Assembly (NCBI GenBank): GCA_964467915.1
Contig: CAYXSW010000009.1
Location: forward strand, 1-51,487
DNA length: 51,487 nt
DNA from: MED-G16 sp964467915
GTDB lineage: Bacteria > Bacteroidota > Bacteroidia > Cytophagales > MED-G16
Direction: 5' to 3'
Shown: positions 16,622 through 25,895 of the stretch, piece after piece
Layout of the letters: the number at the start of each line of letters is the position of its first letter
How positions within the stretch are numbered: position 1 is the first letter of the stretch
The notes under the pieces: model-generated
What the model was told of the DNA's origin: nothing
The model's database searches: none
The model's input: the letters and a program-made list of their open reading frames with translations, nothing else
Translations under genes and position numbers: made by a program

Positions 16622-17578
16622 TTATATATTTCTCTTAATAGTATAATCTAAAAGCTTTTTCAAGCTTTTATTATAATCTGATTCTGGATATTTTTCTAAA
16701 ATAGAATAGGCTTTTTCAGTCAAATTATTCATAAGATTTTGGCTATAATCAATACCCCCCTCTTCTTTAACAAAATCTATGATTTTATCAATTGATTTAT
16801 AATTTTTAAGAAATTTAATTACCTCATTTTTCTTATATGTATTTACCCTAGATAAAGAATATATTAATGGTAAAGTTATTTTTGCTTGTTTAAAATCATT
16901 TAGTGAAGGTTTCCCTGTATCATAAGATAAATACCCAAACATATCATCTCTAATTTGGAATGCTTGTCCTAATAATAAACCAAATTCTTTCATTGATAAT
17001 ATTTTTTTTTCATCTGCATTTGAAGAAATTGCTCCCATCACACAACATGAAGAAAATAGACTTGCTGTTTTCTCTTTAATTATTTTAAAATAAGTTTTTT
17101 CATCTATATCAAGACTTTTTGATTTTTTTAACTGTGTTATTTCGCCCTCACTCATTTTTTTTACAGCATTAGATAATACCCCTAAAAATTTGAAATCATT
17201 ATTCTCAACAGAAAGTTCTAAACCCCTAGATAGCAAATAATCTCCAACCAAAACAGCATATTTACTTTTCCAAAGTGCATTAATCGAGAAATAACCTCTT
17301 CTATAATTTGAGTCATCCACTACATCATCATGTATTAATGTTGCTGTGTGTAATATCTCAATTAAAATTGCAGCTCTATAGGTTGATTCAGATATTTTAC
17401 CGTTTAAGCCAGATGTTAAAAAAACTAATATTGGACGTATCTGCTTACCTTTTCTTTTTATAATATAGTTTACAATTGTATCTATGATAGAATTTTCACT
17501 CGATATTGATGATTTTAATTTTTTCTTAAAATCATTCATTTCATTTTTTATAGGATATTCAATATCTGTAATATTCAT
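16622..17578 (-). CDS. Trans-polyprenyl diphosphate synthase (octaprenyl-type)
   Basis: 318 residues of the isoprenyl synthase fold. Landmarks are GKQIRPILVFL, the first Asp-rich motif DDVVD (84-88, in LIHDDVVDDSNYRRG), EGEITQL, KTASLFSSCC and the second Asp-rich region RDDMFGYLSYDTGKP. The second motif reads DDMFG (211-215), so its last Asp is Gly. Such enzymes make the side chain of menaquinone or ubiquinone; the product length cannot be read here. It is upstream of mraZ in the same direction, with the MraZ operator between them. Confidence 0.88.
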   Translation of the reverse strand: MNITDIEYPIKNEMNDFKKKLKSSISSENSIIDTIVNYIIKRKGKQIRPILVFLTSGLNGKISESTYRAAILIEILHTATLIHDDVVDDSNYRRGYFSINALWKSKYAVLVGDYLLSRGLELSVENNDFKFLGVLSNAVKKMSEGEITQLKKSKSLDIDEKTYFKIIKEKTASLFSSCCVMGAISSNADEKKILSMKEFGLLLGQAFQIRDDMFGYLSYDTGKPSLNDFKQAKITLPLIYSLSRVNTYKKNEVIKFLKNYKSIDKIIDFVKEEGGIDYSQNLMNNLTEKAYSILEKYPESDYNKSLKKLLDYTIKRNI

Positions 17579-17637
17579 AAAATAATTTGTGCTAACTTGG
17601 ATTATCTTTATTATTCTACGTCAATATCTAAAAAAAG

Positions 17638-19248
17638 ATGAAGGAGATTAAGAAAAATAAAAAAAAGAAATACAAAAAGATTGTAAAGAAATCTAAATTT
17701 TGGCCTATTGTAAAGCTTTTTAGCAATAGAAATTCTTTTATGAATGAGGTTTCATCCAAAACTGAAAATAAAGTATTAAAAAAAATTGCTACTGATCAAT
17801 TATATGACGAACTGATTAATACAGTGTATAAAGAAAAGCTTAGAATTTCCAATGCCTCATGGAAAGCTGATCCTCCTGATGATAAAAAATTTTGGTATAA
17901 AATTAAGGAAGAACTAATTAAGTATGAAGACAATAAAAATAGTTCTAAAATAAAAAAAAATATTTTTCCTAAAATAATAAAAAGATATACAAGCGAGATA
18001 ACAGGTAATTTCAGACGGTCACACCATGGTTTTGCTAGACGCTTGATCACATCATTTTTAGCAAGGTTATTGAACACCGCTAGATTGAGAAATCCATTTG
18101 GAAATTTAAATTTAGATAGCACGATAAGTATTGTTGGAAAAAAGAAAAAATTAAGAAAACTTTCAAAAGTTGGAACCATTGTAATGGTGCCGACTCACTT
18201 TTCCCACTTGGATTCAGCTTTAATTGGCTGGATCATATCACATTTGGGTCTACCAGCATTTATGTATGGTGCTGGTTTAGTTTTATATAATTTAAAAATA
18301 TTTGCATATTTCTTTAATAGTTTAGGAGCATATAAAGTTGATAGAAGAAAAAAACACTTTCTGTATTTAGAAACTTTAAAGACTTATACAGAACAGGCAA
18401 TTATTCATGGATGTCATAATTTATTTTATCCGGGAGGAACTAGGTCAAGATCAGGTTCTATTGAAAAGAACTTGAAACTTGGTTTGCTTGGAAGCACTCT
18501 TGAAGCACAAAAAGAATTAAATAAAAAAAATAAAAAAATATTTATTGTTCCCGTAACATTTAATTATCAATTTGTTTTAGAAGGACCTGCCCTAATTGAT
18601 CAGTACCTCTCACTAAATAATCTAAAAAAAAATTATTTGAAGAGTTTAGGTTATTCAAACACTTTTAAAATTTTAAAATTCTTAATTAAATATTTTACTA
18701 AATCTAATAGTATAGCCGTATCTTTTGGTTACCCTATGGATGTTTTTGGTAATAGAGTTAATAATAATGGAATCCCTATCAATAAAAATAATTTATCATT
18801 CGAAGAGAACAATAAGAAAGAAATTCTAAATCACTTGTCTGAAAAAATAATTGAAGAATTAAAATCAAACACAGTTGTATACCCAAGCATTTTAATTGCT
18901 TTTATAGCATTCGAAATTATTAGAAAAAAATTTAAAAATCTAGATGTAGAAAACCTTATATCTCTCCCAGAAGATGAATTAATTTTAGATTCAGATTTCT
19001 TTAAAGAAAAATATTTAAGTGCTTTTCAATTTATAAATAAACTAAAAAATCAAAAACTAATTAAGCACTCAAAAGAATTGAACCTATCAGTTGAAAGTCA
19101 AATTACTAATGGATGTAAAAACCTCGGATTATACCATGCTATAAAACCAATTAGAATTGTAAAAAATCAACTGATTATTAAAAATATGAAAATGTTATAT
19201 TATTACAGGAACAGATTAGAAGGGTATAATATTGAAGGCGTAATTTGA
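17638..19248 (+). CDS. Glycerolipid acyltransferase (PlsB/PlsC family)
   Basis: 536 residues. The N-terminus is very basic (MKEIKKNKKKKYKKI). The acyltransferase core has H-x4-D as H187-FSHL-D192 and the substrate-binding block YPGGTRSRSG (264-273), where PlsC usually has FPEGTR. A long C-terminal extension of about 200 residues distinguishes it from plain PlsC. It should acylate glycerol-3-phosphate or lysophosphatidate at the inner membrane. The Gly in place of Glu in the EGTR block may be a trait of this subfamily. It diverges from the polyprenyl synthase across 59 bp. Confidence 0.8.
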   Translation: MKEIKKNKKKKYKKIVKKSKFWPIVKLFSNRNSFMNEVSSKTENKVLKKIATDQLYDELINTVYKEKLRISNASWKADPPDDKKFWYKIKEELIKYEDNKNSSKIKKNIFPKIIKRYTSEITGNFRRSHHGFARRLITSFLARLLNTARLRNPFGNLNLDSTISIVGKKKKLRKLSKVGTIVMVPTHFSHLDSALIGWIISHLGLPAFMYGAGLVLYNLKIFAYFFNSLGAYKVDRRKKHFLYLETLKTYTEQAIIHGCHNLFYPGGTRSRSGSIEKNLKLGLLGSTLEAQKELNKKNKKIFIVPVTFNYQFVLEGPALIDQYLSLNNLKKNYLKSLGYSNTFKILKFLIKYFTKSNSIAVSFGYPMDVFGNRVNNNGIPINKNNLSFEENNKKEILNHLSEKIIEELKSNTVVYPSILIAFIAFEIIRKKFKNLDVENLISLPEDELILDSDFFKEKYLSAFQFINKLKNQKLIKHSKELNLSVESQITNGCKNLGLYHAIKPIRIVKNQLIIKNMKMLYYYRNRLEGYNIEGVI

Positions 19249-19260
19249 AAAATTCAAATT
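19242..19260. terminator. Possible bidirectional terminator hairpin
   Basis: The perfect inverted repeat AATTTGAA-AAA-TTCAAATT lies across the 6-bp junction of two convergent genes, overlapping both stop codons, with T-rich sequence following on the plus side. It has an 8-bp stem with only two G-C pairs, so it is weak. The position is right for a terminator shared by both genes. Confidence 0.35.
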
Positions 19261-20492
19261 TTGTTAATTGATTTAAGTCTTTTACTTAATGATGGGTGAG
19301 AATAGTTTATAAATTCATAAACAGGATGAGGTGTCAAATTAGACAAGTTATCTTTTGACAATTTCCTTAAAGCACTAACTAGAGCATTTTTTTTATAAGT
19401 ATTTACTGCATAAAAATCAGCTTCATATTCATTTTTTCTACTTTTCATGTAGACAAAAACACTAATTAGTCTACTTATTGGAGTATATAAAATAAGGAAA
19501 GCAATAATTTCTAAATGTCTAAATGAGATTTTTCCTCCTAGTGCGTAACTAACTTCACTGTTAAATAAAAATTTTGACATTAAAAATAGCATTAAACCTG
19601 TTGATAAAATTAAAATAAGCATATTGGTTATAACATGGTTAAGCTTATAATGACCAACTTCATGTGCAAGTACAGCAACTAATTCAGAAGTAGAATGATT
19701 TTTTATAAGGGTATCATAAAGAACTATTTTTTTATTTTTTCCAAACCCAGAAAAAAATGCATTCGCTTTATTTGATCTTTTAGAGCCATTTATTATAAAA
19801 ATATTTGATAATGAGAAACCAATACTTTTAGCATATTGATTTAAGGAATTTTTTAAATCACCTTCTTCAAGAGGAACTAATTTATTAAAAAGAGGAAGAA
19901 TGAGACTTGTATAAAACATATTGACAAACACCATAAATAATGAAACAACAATCCATGAATAAATCCAAAAACTTTTCGGATATAGCATTATAAAAAGTAA
20001 AATTGGAATTAAGATTATTGAACCAATTATAGTTGTAATTAAATAACCTTTAATCTTATCTAGCATAAAAGTTGAAATACTCATTTTGTTAAAACCAAAC
20101 TTTTCTTCAATGACAAAATTTCTATATAATTGGAATGGCAATGATAATATATCATTTAAAAGAAAAATTGACATGAAAAATATTAATGATAAACTAATCT
20201 CGTTTTCAAATGTGTAATTTCTGATAATACTATCAAGCTTACCAAAATATCCGTTTATTAAAACTGTTAGTAAAACAACAAAACTAAAAGATGCTGAGAT
20301 GAGTTCGAATTTAAAATTATCCTTCTTATATTTTTGGGATTTCTCATATTCTTTTTTATCATATATATCTTTAACATTATCAGGGACTTTACTATCAAAA
20401 TTGAAATAATTAAGAACGCCTACAACAATGTCAATTATAAAATTAATTGACAATATAAATATGATTAAATAGAGTATCTCTTCAGAATTCAT
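19254..20492 (-). CDS. M48 family (Ste24-like) membrane metalloprotease
   Basis: 412 residues. An N-terminal set of membrane helices (about 5-30, 65-85, 100-120, 150-195) precedes the zinc motif HEVGH (277-281, in LAHEVGHYKLNH). Two more helices follow, then KNEYEADFYA, which supplies the third zinc-ligand Glu. The order matches CAAX prenyl protease 1/Ste24 rather than HtpX, which is shorter. In bacteria these enzymes probably take part in membrane-protein quality control. It converges with the acyltransferase 6 bp away. Confidence 0.9.
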   Translation of the reverse strand: MNSEEILYLIIFILSINFIIDIVVGVLNYFNFDSKVPDNVKDIYDKKEYEKSQKYKKDNFKFELISASFSFVVLLTVLINGYFGKLDSIIRNYTFENEISLSLIFFMSIFLLNDILSLPFQLYRNFVIEEKFGFNKMSISTFMLDKIKGYLITTIIGSIILIPILLFIMLYPKSFWIYSWIVVSLFMVFVNMFYTSLILPLFNKLVPLEEGDLKNSLNQYAKSIGFSLSNIFIINGSKRSNKANAFFSGFGKNKKIVLYDTLIKNHSTSELVAVLAHEVGHYKLNHVITNMLILILSTGLMLFLMSKFLFNSEVSYALGGKISFRHLEIIAFLILYTPISRLISVFVYMKSRKNEYEADFYAVNTYKKNALVSALRKLSKDNLSNLTPHPVYEFINYSHPSLSKRLKSINKI

Positions 20493-20504
20493 ATATAAAA
20501 TTAA

Positions 20505-21467
20505 TTAAAAATTAGGTATAGGGCATTGCAAAAAACGTGCATTTTTTGGTGGTATTTTTTTTCCTAAAAAATTAAAATTATATATAAGGGATATTTCATG
20601 AGATCCCCCAGAATCAGATAGCTCAGAGAAATTATAATCATAACTATAAGACATAATAAAGTCTTTAAAATTAATACCTAAAGAACTTATAACTGAATTA
20701 AAATTATTATTTGAATCAATTGGCACACCCCTATACCATATCCCAAAATTTATAGGATCTAAATTAAAATAAGTACCAATATCAAGCTGTTTAAATTTAG
20801 ATATTTTTTTGAAATGCAAGGAAGGGGACATTTTTAATTTATCAATAGTAACTCCTAAATGAAATGAATATAACCTATCCAAATTAATTTTTTCATTTGT
20901 AAATGAAATGTCAGGTTCGTTTAAATTATAGATGGCCCCTCCAATCCAAATTTTTTCTGAATATGCAAGCATCCCCATTGCTAAACTCAAATAATTCCTG
21001 TTATTGTAAACCATTAAATTTTCAGCGGTAGAGCTAATTGTTCCATCAGAATTAAACTGATCAAGAAAAATGAGGTCATTATTCAATCGTGAATCTACAA
21101 TAGAAAATTGAGCTCCAGACCTTAATATCCACTTATAGTTAAGGTTAATTTCATAAGAAAAAGATGGAGATAAATGAGAAGTTGATAATTTATAAACTTC
21201 TTCAAATTCATTAGAAATATTTAACCCTAAAGAAAAATTTGATTTCATTAAGTTATAATCAATCCATGAAGAAAAGTAGTGTATTCCACCTGCAAAAGAT
21301 GGCCATTGATTTCTATAATTTATACCTACTCTTCCAAATTCACCAATACCTGTCATCGCCGGATTAAGATTTAATGGAGAGGAATAAAATTGAGAATAAT
21401 TTAAATTCTGACCTTTAGAAATAAACGATGAAAAAGTTATAAATATTATTAGAAAATACTTTTTCAT
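20505..21467 (-). CDS. PorP/SprF family type IX secretion membrane protein
   Basis: 320 residues with a signal peptide (MKKYFLIIFITFSSFISKGQ) followed by the family opening QFYSSPLNLNPAMTGIG and GRVGINYRNQWPSF. A series of amphipathic strands runs to the end, with SYDYNFSELSDSGGSHEISLIYNF near the C-terminus. PorP/SprF proteins anchor partners of the type IX secretion system or gliding machinery in the outer membrane. It stands alone here; PorP copies outside the porKLMN operon usually pair with a specific large substrate, and none is adjacent. Confidence 0.92.
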   Translation of the reverse strand: MKKYFLIIFITFSSFISKGQNLNYSQFYSSPLNLNPAMTGIGEFGRVGINYRNQWPSFAGGIHYFSSWIDYNLMKSNFSLGLNISNEFEEVYKLSTSHLSPSFSYEINLNYKWILRSGAQFSIVDSRLNNDLIFLDQFNSDGTISSTAENLMVYNNRNYLSLAMGMLAYSEKIWIGGAIYNLNEPDISFTNEKINLDRLYSFHLGVTIDKLKMSPSLHFKKISKFKQLDIGTYFNLDPINFGIWYRGVPIDSNNNFNSVISSLGINFKDFIMSYSYDYNFSELSDSGGSHEISLIYNFNFLGKKIPPKNARFLQCPIPNF

Positions 21468-21580
21468 CGTTTTTAATTTAGTTCAGTTATGGTAACGGAA
21501 AATTTAATTATTATTTTACTTTATAAGTTGTTTTAAATAGTGTAATTTTTTTTTACCCTTAAGCAAGTACAGACCAAACA

Positions 21581-21691
21581 ATGGTACTTAAAGAACTTTT
21601 AAATTTATTGGGAGCAATTAATGCCATTATACAAACAAATTATTCAATACTACGTATTGAAGTAGAAAAAATTAAATTTATTCTAAATTGA
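21581..21691 (+). CDS. Possible 36-residue peptide in the porP-topA gap
   Basis: ATG at 21581 to TGA at 21689-21691 encodes MVLKELLNLLGAINAIIQ, then TNYSILRIEVEKIKFILN, which would form an amphipathic or hydrophobic helix. It is the only ORF I see in the 285-bp gap 21468-21752, which otherwise is AT-rich leader sequence for the divergent porP and topA genes without a clear promoter match. No family is recognised. A chance ORF is the main alternative. Confidence 0.22.
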   Translation: MVLKELLNLLGAINAIIQTNYSILRIEVEKIKFILN

Positions 21692-21752
21692 AATTATAAT
21701 TATATAAAAATTTTTTTCATCTTTGGCAACTTAAAAATGAATTCTAAATAAA

Positions 21753-24092
21753 ATGAGTCAAAATCTAGTAATAGTAGAGTCCCCTGCGAAAGCAAAAACA
21801 ATTGAAAAATATTTAGGTAAAGATTTTAAAGTATCATCATGCTACGGACACATAAGAGATTTAGCTAAAGATGATAAGTCAATTGATAAAGAAAATGGAT
21901 TCATTCCATCTTACATTCCTTCTCCAGATAAGAAAAAAGTAATAAAAGAATTAAAATCTTTAAAAAAGAAGTCAAATAAAGTTTATTTAGCTACTGATAA
22001 TGATAGAGAAGGAGAAGCAATTGCATGGCATCTAAAAGAAATTCTTGAGTTAAAAGAGCAAGATTACGAAAGGATTATCTTTAGAGAAATTACAAAAAAA
22101 GCAATACTAGATTCAATAGAAAACCCTACTAAAATCAATATGGACTTAGTTAATGCGCAACAGGCGAGAAGAGTTTTGGATAGGTTAGTAGGATTTGAGA
22201 TATCTCCTATACTTTGGAAAAAAATAAAACGAGGTTTATCTGCAGGAAGAGTTCAATCTGTAGCAGTTAAATTTGTTGTTGAAAGAGAAAATGAAATTAG
22301 TGAATTTCAACATCAATCATCATTTAAGACTACGGCAATCTTTTCATCAAACAATAGTAATGAATTTTCAGCTGAACTTAATAAAAGATTCTTAGAACAA
22401 AAAGAAGCTGAAGTTTATCTTAATGAATGTAAAAATTCCAGTTTTAAAGTTAATAATATTGAGAAAAAACCATCCAAAAGATCTCCTTCATCACCATTTA
22501 CCACTTCAAGTCTTCAACAAGAAGCAAGTAGAAAAATTGGGTTTTCTCCATCCTTAACAATGTCAACTGCACAAAGATTATATGAGGCAGGTCATATTAC
22601 ATATATGAGAACAGATTCCGTGAATTTATCTGAGGAAGCTTTAATAAATTCAGAAAATCTAATAAAAAACAATTATGGAGGAAATTATCATAAAAAAAGA
22701 CTATTCAAAACAAAAAGTAGTAATGCTCAAGAAGCACATGAAGCTATAAGACCAACAAATTTTAATCTGGAAAGAGCTGGTAAAAATGAAAGTGAGAAAA
22801 AACTGTATAATCTTATCTGGAGAAGAACTTTAGCTTCTCAAATGAGTGAAGCACTTTTTGAAAGAACAGTCATCAACATTAATAATAATACAAAACATGA
22901 ATTTAAAACATCAGGTGAAATAATGGTTTTTGATGGATTTCTAAAACTTTATAATGATAATTCTGACAAAACTAAACTTTTACCTAATATTGAAAAAGGG
23001 TCTAAATTACAATTTAAGGAAATATTATGTAAAGAGGTTTTTTCAAAACATCCTCCAAGATATTCTGAAGCCAGCCTTATCAAAAAAATGGAGGACTCCG
23101 GTATTGGAAGGCCATCAACTTATGCCGAAACAATCAGAAAAATAAAAGAAAGAGAATATGTTATAAAAGAAGAAAGAGAAGGAAAAATAATATCAAGTAA
23201 TGAAATAAGATTGATAGAAACTAAAATTTCAAATAGTATTAAAGAAGAAAAAACAGGCTTTGAAAAAAATAAACTATACCCCACTAATATAGGAATGTTT
23301 GTAACTGAGTTTTTAAATGAAAATTTCAATTCTAGTTTTATGGATTATTCATTCACTGCAAAAACAGAATCTCAATTAGACCAAATCGCATATAAAGGAA
23401 GAAACTGGAATGATATGCTTGAAGATTTTTATAAAGTATTTTCTGATCTATCAGAAAAAGTTCCAGAAGAAAGATATCAACTTGAAAAAAATCTTGGAAA
23501 ATATGAAGGAAAAAAGATTATAGCAAGAATTGCTAAATTTGGACCTGTAATTCAGATTGGAGAAAAAGAGGATGTAGACAGTGGCTTTCCTAAATATTTT
23601 AATATACCATATGATCAACTAATAAGGTATATATCCATTGATGAGGCCCAAAAAATTATAAATAAAAAAGAAGAAAATAATAATTTACCTGTTATAGAAT
23701 TTGAAGGAGATAGTATCGAATTAAAAAATGGAAGATATGGTTTTTATCTGAGATTTAAAGAAAAGAACTTTAAGATTGATAAAGAGAAGTATCCAGACCC
23801 AAAAGATCTTACAAAAGATCAGTTTATAGAAATAGTTAAAACTCCAATAGAAAAATCAAAAGATATACTAAAAGAGTTTAATAATGGGACTCAAATTAGA
23901 AAAGGGAAGTATGGTAAACCTCCATACATATTAGCTGTAAGAGGAACTGAAATAGGAAAAAAATTTCAAGAAAAAAGAAAAAAACCTTTTGTAGGTATAC
24001 CTAAAGACATATTAGAGAAATATAAAAACAACATTGAAGATATTTCAAGAAATGAAATTGATAATATAATAGAGAACTTTCTTAAAAAATAA
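21753..24092 (+). CDS. topA: DNA topoisomerase I
   Basis: 779 residues of type IA topoisomerase. The Toprim domain opens with LVIVESPAKAKTIEKYLG and contains TDNDREGEA (81-89). The ring domain has GLSAGRVQSVAVKFV, and the catalytic Tyr284 sits in ITYMRTDSVNLS. The PPRYSEASLIKKMEDSGIGRPSTYA segment is also present. The C-terminus has Topo_C-like repeats (GRYGFYLRF, GKYGKPPYILAVRG) without zinc-finger cysteines. It relaxes negative supercoils. It converges with the M1 peptidase gene with no gap between the stop codons. Confidence 0.97.
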   Translation: MSQNLVIVESPAKAKTIEKYLGKDFKVSSCYGHIRDLAKDDKSIDKENGFIPSYIPSPDKKKVIKELKSLKKKSNKVYLATDNDREGEAIAWHLKEILELKEQDYERIIFREITKKAILDSIENPTKINMDLVNAQQARRVLDRLVGFEISPILWKKIKRGLSAGRVQSVAVKFVVERENEISEFQHQSSFKTTAIFSSNNSNEFSAELNKRFLEQKEAEVYLNECKNSSFKVNNIEKKPSKRSPSSPFTTSSLQQEASRKIGFSPSLTMSTAQRLYEAGHITYMRTDSVNLSEEALINSENLIKNNYGGNYHKKRLFKTKSSNAQEAHEAIRPTNFNLERAGKNESEKKLYNLIWRRTLASQMSEALFERTVININNNTKHEFKTSGEIMVFDGFLKLYNDNSDKTKLLPNIEKGSKLQFKEILCKEVFSKHPPRYSEASLIKKMEDSGIGRPSTYAETIRKIKEREYVIKEEREGKIISSNEIRLIETKISNSIKEEKTGFEKNKLYPTNIGMFVTEFLNENFNSSFMDYSFTAKTESQLDQIAYKGRNWNDMLEDFYKVFSDLSEKVPEERYQLEKNLGKYEGKKIIARIAKFGPVIQIGEKEDVDSGFPKYFNIPYDQLIRYISIDEAQKIINKKEENNNLPVIEFEGDSIELKNGRYGFYLRFKEKNFKIDKEKYPDPKDLTKDQFIEIVKTPIEKSKDILKEFNNGTQIRKGKYGKPPYILAVRGTEIGKKFQEKRKKPFVGIPKDILEKYKNNIEDISRNEIDNIIENFLKK

Positions 24093-25895
24093 TCAATTTT
24101 CTATTTCTAAATAATTATTAGACTTATCAATATCAGCAAGTTTTGTTGAAGGATCAATTTGAACTTGAATTATTTTTTTATCTGAATATTTTAGCTCTAA
24201 GTTATATTCAGTATTAACCCATTCCCAATCTTTTTTTACAGTAAAATCATCATAATTATTTATATTTTTTTCTCCTCTCATAATAGAAAGTGGAATATAC
24301 ACCAAACTTTTTGACCCATCATCATAAGTAATTTCAATATCTAATGGCATAGGAATCTTGCCAATCCTCTCTATCAGAATATTAATGGCTTTTCTTTTAT
24401 GACTTTCTAATGATAGAGAATAATCTATTCTATTTGTGGTACCAATCCAATAATCAAGATACCAATCTAATTCAAGTCCACTTTCTTTTTCCATTATTCT
24501 GATAAAATCATATTTATCTGGATGTTTAAATTTCCATTCATTAAAATATCTTCTAAGACCTTTAAACAAAATTTCATCACTTATAATATATCCTAACTGA
24601 CTTAAAAAAATTGCTCCTTTAGTATATGAACCAACTCCATATGCACGATTAGAAGAAAAATGATCTGAGTGAGTTGAAAGAGGTTCCTCTAAATTGTCCT
24701 TAAGAAAATTAAAGTATCTTTCATAAGATTTTTCCAAAGGATTTATTTCATTCAAATTATATAAATCATTAAATATATGGAATTGAGTAATATTCTGAGT
24801 GTATGAGGTAAATCCCTCATCCATCCATGCATAATAACTTTCGTTTGTACCTAATAACATTTGATACCATGAATGTAAAGCTTCATGAAGAGTAACTGAT
24901 AATAAGCTTGGGTATGATCTTTGCCCTGTAATTAAAGTTGCCATCGGATACTCCATTCCCCCATCTCCACCTTGAATCACTGAGTATTTTTTATAAGGAT
25001 ATTTTCCAAAATTTTTATTAAAATAAATGAACGCCTTAGCTGTTTGATCTTGAAGTCTCTTCCAGTTCTGAGTCATTTCATCACTAGAATTTTGATAATA
25101 AAAATGTAACTCAAGGTCTTCAGAATCAACTTTAAAAATATCATGAACATAATCTGGGTCAGCAGCCCATACAAAGTCATGAACATTTTCAGCTTTAAAG
25201 TTCCAAATAATACTATTCTCCTTTTCAACTTTATTTTCTAAATAACCAGTAGCTCCAATTATATAATCTTTATTAATTTCAATTGAAACATTATAATCCC
25301 CCCAAGGGGAATAAAACTCTCTAGCAATATATGGATGAGCATGCCATCCCTGCCTATCATATTCAGCTATTTTGGGAAACCATTGAGCCATTGAGTAATC
25401 AATTCCTTCTTTATTATTTCTTCCACTCCTTCTTATTTGTTTTGGGACTTGACTAAAATATTCTAAGTAAAAAACTGTAGACTCATTAGGTTTAATTGGT
25501 TCATTAAGTTGAATTTCAAGTATGGTACCTTGAATATGGTAGTTTAAATCTTCTCCATCTTGTTGAATCTTTGAAAACTTATGAAAACCTATCTCATCAT
25601 CTTTTAGATTTAATATTCTATCCCTAACTCTTCTATCAGGATCAGCTAAAGATCTACTTCTGACATCCATCATACTTCCAGGCTGAAAAGCATTAAAATA
25701 AAGATGGAAGAAAACTTTATTTAGAGTATCATTTGAATTATTAAAATATTTAAGGTGTTGAATTCCAGAAAATTGATGACTCTTGTTATCAAAATTTATT
25801 CTTATATCATACTCAACTCTTTGCTGCCAAGAAGCAAAAGAATTAAAATTTGATATAATAAAAAGAAAAAATAAAAATGAGTAAATCTTAGACAT
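24093..25895 (-). CDS. M1 family metallopeptidase (secreted aminopeptidase)
   Basis: 600 residues from the ATG at 25895, which gives a clean signal peptide (MSKIYSFLFFLFIISNFNSFAS) and an 8-bp overlap with gyrB. A longer frame to 26000 would lie inside gyrB and is rejected. M1 landmarks are GGMEY (322-326, the GxMEN position, with Tyr for Asn), HEALH (347-351) and the third zinc ligand E370 in WMDEGFTSY. The N-terminal beta domain is M1-like (QFSGIQHLKYFN). It probably trims peptides in the periplasm or outside the cell. Confidence 0.9.
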   Translation of the reverse strand: MSKIYSFLFFLFIISNFNSFASWQQRVEYDIRINFDNKSHQFSGIQHLKYFNNSNDTLNKVFFHLYFNAFQPGSMMDVRSRSLADPDRRVRDRILNLKDDEIGFHKFSKIQQDGEDLNYHIQGTILEIQLNEPIKPNESTVFYLEYFSQVPKQIRRSGRNNKEGIDYSMAQWFPKIAEYDRQGWHAHPYIAREFYSPWGDYNVSIEINKDYIIGATGYLENKVEKENSIIWNFKAENVHDFVWAADPDYVHDIFKVDSEDLELHFYYQNSSDEMTQNWKRLQDQTAKAFIYFNKNFGKYPYKKYSVIQGGDGGMEYPMATLITGQRSYPSLLSVTLHEALHSWYQMLLGTNESYYAWMDEGFTSYTQNITQFHIFNDLYNLNEINPLEKSYERYFNFLKDNLEEPLSTHSDHFSSNRAYGVGSYTKGAIFLSQLGYIISDEILFKGLRRYFNEWKFKHPDKYDFIRIMEKESGLELDWYLDYWIGTTNRIDYSLSLESHKRKAINILIERIGKIPMPLDIEITYDDGSKSLVYIPLSIMRGEKNINNYDDFTVKKDWEWVNTEYNLELKYSDKKIIQVQIDPSTKLADIDKSNNYLEIEN

